Assembly: GCA_002415855.1 (NCBI GenBank)
Contig: DIAS01000016.1
Coordinates: forward strand, 1-8,318
From: Bacteroidales bacterium UBA5072
GTDB taxonomy: Bacteria > Bacteroidota > Bacteroidia > Bacteroidales > UBA10428
Length of the DNA stretch: 8,318 nucleotides
Direction: 5' to 3'
A program made the position numbers and the translations under genes. The notes beneath the pieces were generated by a model, which saw only the letters and a list, made by a program, of their open reading frames with translations, searched no databases and had not been told where the DNA came from. This document shows, in pieces, positions 1 to 4,399 of the stretch (positions within the stretch are counted from its first letter, which is position 1; each line of letters opens with the position of its first letter).

Positions 1-434
1 TGTTCCTTATCCAGATTTTCAGGCTGAACGGTCAACAGAGTGTCAATGGCTTCCTTGAACAAGCCGGATGAAAGGAAAATGAATCCCATTTTGATCTTGA
101 CTGATGAGATTCGCTGGTCGTCCCTGAGCTCACGGGCCAGGTTATCCATATAAACTGCATATTTGAACGCCGAATCATAGGTAAACGATTTATATTCATC
201 ATAAAGAGATTCAGCCAGTCTGTATCGTGCCTGAACTTCATCGGGACGAAGCTGATGGAGCATAATTTTGATATTTTCGATCTTCTGTGTTTTGGCTTTG
301 TCGACGGCAGAACGGGAAAGTATGGCTTTGTCAAGCTCCTGCATCACCGAATCGATATTCCAGCTTTGGGCATTGGAAAAACCGACAGCAAAGAAAAAAA
401 GAATTACAGCTAATATTTTTCTCCATTGCGACAT
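1..434 (-). CDS. Secreted TPR protein with DUF6377-type N-terminus (partial, C-terminus outside window)
   Basis: The first 144 residues are visible and the frame runs off the left edge. Residues 1-22 form a signal peptide: a basic start (SQWRK), a hydrophobic core, then FSNA|Q as a likely cleavage site. The mature part begins with IDSVMQELDKAI and a run of charged helices, then helical pairs of TPR character, including RYRLAESLYDEYKSF, DSAFKYA and SSGLFKEAIDTLL. From memory this order matches the N-terminus of Bacteroidota proteins with a C-terminal DUF6377 domain, which usually carry TPRs, a membrane helix and a DNA-binding end and are thought to be membrane-tethered regulators; that C-terminal half is not in the window. 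An in-frame ATG at 458 would add eight residues before the signal peptide, but a -7 promoter element directly abuts it, so 434 is preferred. The gene is separated by 148 bases from the DUF362 gene upstream. Confidence 0.8.
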   Translation of the reverse strand, partial: MSQWRKILAVILFFFAVGFSNAQSWNIDSVMQELDKAILSRSAVDKAKTQKIENIKIMLHQLRPDEVQARYRLAESLYDEYKSFTYDSAFKYAVYMDNLARELRDDQRISSVKIKMGFIFLSSGLFKEAIDTLLTVQPENLDKE

Positions 435-458
435 GATAGGGTTGTCATATGCTGTCAT

Positions 459-466
459 CAAAAATA
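459..466 (-). promoter_or_regulatory. Candidate Bacteroidota -7 promoter element for the partial TPR gene
   Basis: On the minus strand this octamer reads TATTTTTG, a perfect match to the Bacteroidota -7 consensus TAnnTTTG. It ends right before the alternative ATG at 458, so a transcript starting a few bases downstream would miss that ATG and leave the ATG at 434 with a short leader. A TTTG at 479-482 lies upstream, but its 12-base spacing is shorter than the usual spacing to the -33 box, so the -33 element is not convincing. Confidence 0.4.
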
Positions 467-554
467 GAAGAAATTAATCAAAGGATAGGTATAAATGTAA
501 TTTTCCGTCAATATGCCGTGATCCGCCCGTGAGCAAAGAAGGCCCTGAATCACC

Positions 555-581
555 AAATGCCGGCCTTATTATCAGGCATTT
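555..581 (-). terminator. Possible hairpin after the DUF362 gene
   Basis: A perfect 7-bp inverted repeat (AAATGCC / GGCATTT) with a 13-base loop lies directly after the stop codon of the DUF362 gene. No run of T follows it on the minus strand, so it may be a weak terminator, an RNA-stabilising hairpin, or chance. Confidence 0.3.
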
Positions 582-582
582 C

Positions 583-2145
583 TTATTTGGACACAAGCGT
601 TTTCCGGATCAGCTCAATCCCTGTTTTTTTACCGAGGTTGCGACTGTACAGCTTGTCATTTGCATTGTTCCAATGTTCCATAACACCAAGACTGGCTGCT
701 TTCACATGGCTGCGTTGCGGGTCATAGCTGGTTTCTGACGGGGGATTGTCTGCCATAGCAGCCTCAATGAGGTACTGATCGCTAAATGCAATGTCAGGCA
801 TATCAGGCCATTCGGAGCGTAACAGGTCAAGTGCCACAGCATCAATGGCGACCGGATCCTGCGAGGCCAGTAAACTGCAAGGCCAGTTGTTGTTAAAGGG
901 AGCCATCTGCCATTTTGGAGCCGGAACACCATTGACGAGCCTTGCTCCATAAACGCCATCAATCAGGAATAGCATGGTTTTTTGTCCCAGATCCGGATGG
1001 GCCAGGAAATCAACAAATGTCATATACCTGGGCTTTCCCTCCCGGTCCTGGTCGAAATTATTGTGTGCATTCTTTCTCCAGTCGTTATAAATACTCGTAA
1101 CCCCGTAATAATTCTTCGCACAAAGTGTAACCCCCTGACCAATATGTCCCTTCAGCAATGCCATATTGATGAGATAATCGGCTTCAACCGCACAGGAAGC
1201 CAGTCCCGTAGCCAGTTTGCCATTATCTACGGAATAGGGAATGGCATTGTCAACATAGGTCGATTTTATACGACCATCGCCACCCGTATTGTCCACAAAG
1301 ATTACGTCGGGGAAGGCAGTGTGGCATTTGTCGAATATGTTATCGGTGATGAACCGGCTTGCATCAAAAACGGTAATATTCTGCTGGGAGACACCGGCTT
1401 CATGAACCAGACTTTTAAGAAGCGACAGCACCATTTGCGGGGTTGCATTTATCTCCTCGGAATTGGTATGACCATAGGTGTTGTTGGCGTTGATCTTTAT
1501 GGCAATTTTCTGATCGGGCCGGTAGGTCAGGTCCTTTCTCTTTTGTTTCGTATTAAAAGACACGAAGAGGGCTGTCCAGGCTTTCTTTTCAGATTTTTCA
1601 CCTGTAAGCTCAATAAGCGACCGGGAAAGCATTTTATCGGTCTCAGCCTGTGAGGTGATATTTTCATCCCACCAGTTTCCTGTTTCACCATCCCAGCTGG
1701 CAACACCAGGGTCGTGAATCCAGACCACCCTGCCCGGATAAATCCCTTTTGCCATACCGACAGGATTATTGGGCGTAATTACCCATTCAGCCTTGTTCCT
1801 GGCATAGAGTGTCTCGGTTCTCTGCCCTAGAAACAGCGCAAAGCCTGCAATTGTCAACAAAAGGAACAATGTTCCTAACCAATAATGGGAACGCTGAAAG
1901 TTCTGCCTGGCTTTCTTAAATGCAGCAAAAGTCCCTAACAGGGTCAGCAAGTAAACGACAAAACCGGACATAATGGGTGCTGCCGCCCGCATACACGGAT
2001 AAGCGGCACGTTGTGGCTTGGGAATGACACGTATCAGGAACCAGATCGTGGAAGAAACTCCCAGTATAATAAACGAAATTTTCGCCAGAGAATATTTTTC
2101 GATATGGGTTTTCCAGGTCCGGATCTGTGCAAGGATATTTTTCAT
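583..2145 (-). CDS. Membrane-anchored DUF362 domain protein
   Basis: The product has 520 residues. Three hydrophobic helices lie near the N-terminus (about 23-41, 55-76 and 89-107), followed by a large soluble part that holds the DUF362 domain (about 140-450). Visible family landmarks are AIKINANNTYGH, the VHEAGV...ITVFDASR segment, LLKGHIGQGVTLCAKNYYG, LFLIDGVYG and ASQDPVAIDAVALDLL. DUF362 is of unsettled function; some members carry 4Fe-4S clusters, but no clustered CxxC motif is present here. Between helices 1 and 2 the sequence YPCMRAAAP stands out. The frame stays open to an upstream ATG at 2247, but that version adds 34 residues of poor quality. A perfect -7 promoter element at 2175-2182 lies inside that extension, so 2145 is chosen. 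No Shine-Dalgarno sequence is seen. It follows the sigma/anti-sigma pair on the same strand but probably has its own promoter. Family assignment is confident; the biochemical role is unknown. Confidence 0.88.
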   Translation of the reverse strand: MKNILAQIRTWKTHIEKYSLAKISFIILGVSSTIWFLIRVIPKPQRAAYPCMRAAAPIMSGFVVYLLTLLGTFAAFKKARQNFQRSHYWLGTLFLLLTIAGFALFLGQRTETLYARNKAEWVITPNNPVGMAKGIYPGRVVWIHDPGVASWDGETGNWWDENITSQAETDKMLSRSLIELTGEKSEKKAWTALFVSFNTKQKRKDLTYRPDQKIAIKINANNTYGHTNSEEINATPQMVLSLLKSLVHEAGVSQQNITVFDASRFITDNIFDKCHTAFPDVIFVDNTGGDGRIKSTYVDNAIPYSVDNGKLATGLASCAVEADYLINMALLKGHIGQGVTLCAKNYYGVTSIYNDWRKNAHNNFDQDREGKPRYMTFVDFLAHPDLGQKTMLFLIDGVYGARLVNGVPAPKWQMAPFNNNWPCSLLASQDPVAIDAVALDLLRSEWPDMPDIAFSDQYLIEAAMADNPPSETSYDPQRSHVKAASLGVMEHWNNANDKLYSRNLGKKTGIELIRKTLVSK

Positions 2146-2174
2146 ATTTGCCGCGTTAATTGAATTGCCATGTT

Positions 2175-2182
2175 CAAAAGTA
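2175..2182 (-). promoter_or_regulatory. -7 promoter element for the DUF362 gene
   Basis: The minus strand reads TACTTTTG, a perfect TAnnTTTG match, 29 bases upstream of the ATG at 2145. A transcript starting a few bases downstream gives a leader of about 20 bases. No clear TTTG box is found at the usual distance upstream; the nearest one is 29 bases away. The element supports 2145 over 2247 as the start codon. Confidence 0.5.
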
Positions 2183-2235
2183 AAACAATTTTCCGGTTTT
2201 AAGGAGAAAACCAAACGGATGGCTTTTATGATGGT

Positions 2236-2260
2236 CCGGCAAACCAATAATTGTTGCCGG
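2236..2260 (-). terminator. Hairpin downstream of the sigma/anti-sigma pair
   Basis: A 7-bp GC-rich perfect stem (CCGGCAA / TTGCCGG) encloses an 11-base loop that can add three more pairs (CAA/TTG) past a 2-base bulge. It begins 25 bases after the stop codon of the membrane anti-sigma-like gene. No T tract follows, so intrinsic termination is plausible but unproven. Its position between two same-strand genes, with a promoter element just after it, fits a transcription boundary. Confidence 0.45.
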
Positions 2261-2285
2261 GAATGACGACTGCGGAGATAGTTGG

Positions 2286-3074
2286 TTAATCCGTTTCGGG
2301 TAACAAATCAAGAATTTCTTCAGCTTGTTCTTTTTTGTAATGTTTCTTTGATGTCGCAATATTTTTAAATACTTCGGAAGCTCTTTTTAAATTATTTGTT
2401 TTAAGATAACTCAAGGCAAGGTACCAGCTTGCATCCTGGTTTAGGGAACTGGTTGGAGAAATACTACTGAAATGGGTGATAGCACTGTCGGGTAAATTAG
2501 TATTCAGATAGCATATGCCCAGATAAAAATTCGCCACCGATCTGTGGGTAAACTCCGAGTTGGCCAATAATACTCTGAAATCCTCAGCTGCAATATTATA
2601 CTGTCCCTCACTGTATTGTTGGATAGCCGAATTCCAGGCCAGGGAAAGTGGCTCTTCTGCATGATCTCCCCTTACCATAGCAAGGTCAGCTTTTGGAACC
2701 TCATAGTATGAGTCAAATAACTGGGCTAATGTGGGTATGGATTTGCCGGGATGTATACTATGGTAAGTAAAGTATCCCAGTCCTATTAATATCACTACTG
2801 TTGCGGCAATAGCATACCAGTATTTTCTCAGCAAATAATATCTGCCGTATGTGCTGATCATGGTAACTGCCATTTCGGATTGTCCAAGCTCATCGAGATG
2901 CTTCTTCAACCGTTGTCGTGCACCAAGCCTGACCACTTCATTTGCCTGCCTGTAAAGCAAGAAATCCCTGGCAAATTCTTTGTCATTCGCTCTACGCGTT
3001 TCAAATTCGGCGGTCTCCTTAGCGTCCATGGCACCGTTGAAGAATCTTTCAATATCGTTAAAATTGTTCTCCAT
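2286..3074 (-). CDS. Single-pass membrane TPR protein, probable anti-sigma factor
   Basis: The product has 262 residues. Residues 1-80 are a charged helical head that begins NDIERFFNGAMDAKETAEFE, the style of N-terminus seen in many Bacteroidota anti-sigma-like proteins; the zinc ligands of classical ZAS domains (HxxxCxxC) are absent. A single membrane helix spans about 86-104 (YAIAATVVILIGLGYF). The rest is outside the cytoplasm if the head is inside, and holds about three TPR-type helix pairs (roughly 145-175, 179-210 and 215-245; for example NFYLGICYLNTNLPDSAITHF and SWYLALSYLKTNNLKRASEVF). The start codon lies 17 bases inside the end of the sigma factor gene, so the two are almost certainly co-transcribed and translationally coupled. 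Known: sigma factors are often encoded directly before their membrane-bound inhibitors. Inferred: the head binds the sigma factor and the TPR tail senses or binds a periplasmic partner. Direct anti-sigma activity cannot be shown from sequence alone. Confidence 0.8.
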   Translation of the reverse strand: MENNFNDIERFFNGAMDAKETAEFETRRANDKEFARDFLLYRQANEVVRLGARQRLKKHLDELGQSEMAVTMISTYGRYYLLRKYWYAIAATVVILIGLGYFTYHSIHPGKSIPTLAQLFDSYYEVPKADLAMVRGDHAEEPLSLAWNSAIQQYSEGQYNIAAEDFRVLLANSEFTHRSVANFYLGICYLNTNLPDSAITHFSSISPTSSLNQDASWYLALSYLKTNNLKRASEVFKNIATSKKHYKKEQAEEILDLLPETD

Positions 3075-3648
3075 CCGAAATCATATTAAGGTTTGCATCG
3101 ACAATATTATTTTTCTGCAGAATTGTCATGAGCTGTTTAAAGCAATTGTATCTTTTACTTCGAGCCGTATGAGCGTTTTTTAAGCCGTTTCTGACAGCAA
3201 TCTCGTCCATTGAATACCCGTCACTCCAATCCATCAGCAATTCCTTGCAGATCTCGCTGAGCTGAAACAGGAACTCTGTAAAACCGGTGTTTTTCTCCTC
3301 ATCCACAACTTCCTGAATAAGATCCGTCCCTAAATCCTCCAAAGAAATAGTGTACTTATTTATTCTATTAGTCGTTTTTTTTCGGATGATATCAATGCAT
3401 TTGTTATTAAAAATCCTGATAAAATACGTCCTGCATTTCGAATCACCCCTGAACTTCTGATACCTGATGTTTTCAACGAAAGCGGTTATGGCATCGGAAT
3501 ATGCATCCAGTACTTCCTCCTTTATCAGTTTGTGCGCCCCCATCATCTGATATACGAGACTGAAGTTCTCATGATAAAACCTGTCGATGGTTTTATGCAT
3601 TTCACCTCCTCCAGTCAGAATGCTGTCAATGAATTTTTGGTCAGTCAT
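3058..3648 (-). CDS. Sigma-70 family (ECF-like) RNA polymerase sigma factor
   Basis: The product has 196 residues, the usual size of an ECF-type sigma factor. Region 2 covers about residues 25-90. It includes the helix with DAYSDAITAFVENI and the segment FRGDSKCRTYFIRIFNNKC followed by IDIIRKK, which corresponds to the DNA-melting and -10 recognition parts (2.3-2.4). Region 4 covers about 130-175, with LSEICKELLMDWSDGYSMDE followed by IAVRNGLKNAHTARSKRY as the helix-turn-helix. The linker of about 40 residues and the short C-terminal tail are not distinctive. It redirects RNA polymerase to its own promoter set in the cytoplasm. The gene overlaps the membrane TPR gene by 17 bases and is transcribed away from the lipoprotein / TPR-CHAT pair across an 82-bp gap, an arrangement that suggests it may control those genes and itself. 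No Shine-Dalgarno sequence is visible before the ATG. Confidence 0.93.
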   Translation of the reverse strand: MTDQKFIDSILTGGGEMHKTIDRFYHENFSLVYQMMGAHKLIKEEVLDAYSDAITAFVENIRYQKFRGDSKCRTYFIRIFNNKCIDIIRKKTTNRINKYTISLEDLGTDLIQEVVDEEKNTGFTEFLFQLSEICKELLMDWSDGYSMDEIAVRNGLKNAHTARSKRYNCFKQLMTILQKNNIVDANLNMISDGEQF

Positions 3649-3730
3649 TTAGGAGAAGTTTTTGAAGAAAGGTATAGTAAATTTATTAAAAATTGACTAC
3701 ATTTAGTTAACTCCAAACTCCAATAATACT
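3649..3730. promoter_or_regulatory. Divergent promoter region between the sigma factor and lipoprotein genes
   Basis: This 82-bp AT-rich gap must hold promoters for both directions. On the plus strand TACATTTA (3698-3705) matches seven of eight positions of TAnnTTTG, scoring N as free, and lies 25 bases before the lipoprotein ATG. On the minus strand TACCTTTC (3667-3674) also matches seven of eight, 18 bases before the sigma factor ATG. Neither has a convincing -33 box. The palindrome AGTTAACT (3705-3712) and a perfect tandem heptamer ACTCCAA (3710-3723) sit just before the lipoprotein start. If the encoded sigma factor is autoregulated, its recognition sequence should lie here, but I cannot identify it. 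Confidence 0.35.
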
Positions 3731-4378
3731 ATGACCCACAAAAGGCTACAGGTTCTGCTTCTTATTGCTTTATCCGGATGTACTTCGGGTACACCGGGGA
3801 TAGTAAAGATCTGTGAGCAATCACAGAATCCTCAATCGGACTTCAAGTATATCAGCGATTTACAGTCAATCAATGATGAAATGGTTAACCAGCGTGACCT
3901 TCTTGATAGTCTGGATAAAAAGCTAAATGAAGAATTGAGCATGCAAATTGAAAGCATGAGCATAACAACATTGGCGATTTCCAAATGCTTAACTGATTCT
4001 GCCGTCAAGTACAAAACGGCAGTGATTTCCTGTTATCATCCGCCCAATCCTTGTCCTCCTGCTCCGGATACATGTGGCCTTTTTGCGGTAAACGCAAAAG
4101 ATATGCCAATGCTACCAGCGACTCCAAAAACAAGATTCATCAGCTTTTTTACCCGGGTTAACGAGGGCGAAGTGGAATTATATAAAAATGGTAAGTTACT
4201 TTCTGTTCTGGAGGATGTTTCATACGATGACCTGACGAAAATAAGGACCGTACGCATGCCAAAGAAACTTCAGCTGAAAAGCGGCGATGAGGTTGTTCTG
4301 ATGGCACCTATTGGATATCTCGACACTGCCAATATGCTGCAAAAAACAAAAATTGTGTATAAAGAAATAATCAGATGA
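3731..4378 (+). CDS. Unrecognised lipoprotein with coiled coil and Pro/Cys-rich linker
   Basis: The product has 215 residues and I do not recognise the family. Residues 1-16 are a short lipoprotein signal peptide ending in the lipobox LSG|C, so Cys17 should be lipidated. The following TSGTPG lacks the acidic export signal that sends Bacteroidota lipoproteins to the cell surface, so a periplasm-facing location is more likely. Residues about 42-75 are strongly helical and heptad-like (INDEMVNQRDLLDSLDKKL). A linker at about 101-115 holds three cysteines among prolines (C101, C108, C115; PPNPCPPAPDTC). Residues about 132-215 look like a compact beta domain (GEVELYKNGKLLSVLEDV, SGDEVVLMAP). It lies upstream of the TPR-CHAT frame, with only 9 bases between its stop and the next ATG, so the two are likely one operon. 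A role as partner, substrate or sensor of the CHAT protein is inferred from position only. Confidence 0.8.
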   Translation: MTHKRLQVLLLIALSGCTSGTPGIVKICEQSQNPQSDFKYISDLQSINDEMVNQRDLLDSLDKKLNEELSMQIESMSITTLAISKCLTDSAVKYKTAVISCYHPPNPCPPAPDTCGLFAVNAKDMPMLPATPKTRFISFFTRVNEGEVELYKNGKLLSVLEDVSYDDLTKIRTVRMPKKLQLKSGDEVVLMAPIGYLDTANMLQKTKIVYKEIIR

Positions 4379-4379
4379 C

Positions 4380-4399
4380 AGGAATAAATGATTAAGTAA
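4380..4399 (+). other. Probable original start of the TPR-CHAT gene, now out of frame
   Basis: AGGA at 4380-4383 is followed four bases later by an ATG at 4388. Read from there, the frame is Met-Ile-Lys and then TAA at 4397-4399. The frame one base away, open from 4396, encodes a signal peptide and then the whole CHAT protein but has no ATG, GTG or TTG start near its beginning; its nearest upstream codon is a TAA at 4393-4395. One extra base after AAG would join the two as Met-Ile-Lys-Val-Ile-Ser-Leu, a natural basic start for the signal peptide. This points to a single-base deletion or a sequencing error. Confidence 0.6.

Noticed and set aside
32..334. A 100-residue minus-strand open frame at the left edge
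   Set aside because: It lies out of frame within the partial TPR gene, whose frame has a signal peptide and TPR-like helices; this one has neither.
982..1653. A 223-residue plus-strand open frame inside the DUF362 gene
   Set aside because: It is antisense to a gene with clear domain motifs, shows no recognisable domain, and is rich in the residues expected from a shadow frame.
4388..4399. Programmed -1 frameshift joining the ATG at 4388 to the CHAT frame
   Set aside because: No slippery heptamer is present at the junction and no stimulating hairpin is obvious, so a one-base deletion or sequencing error is the simpler reading.
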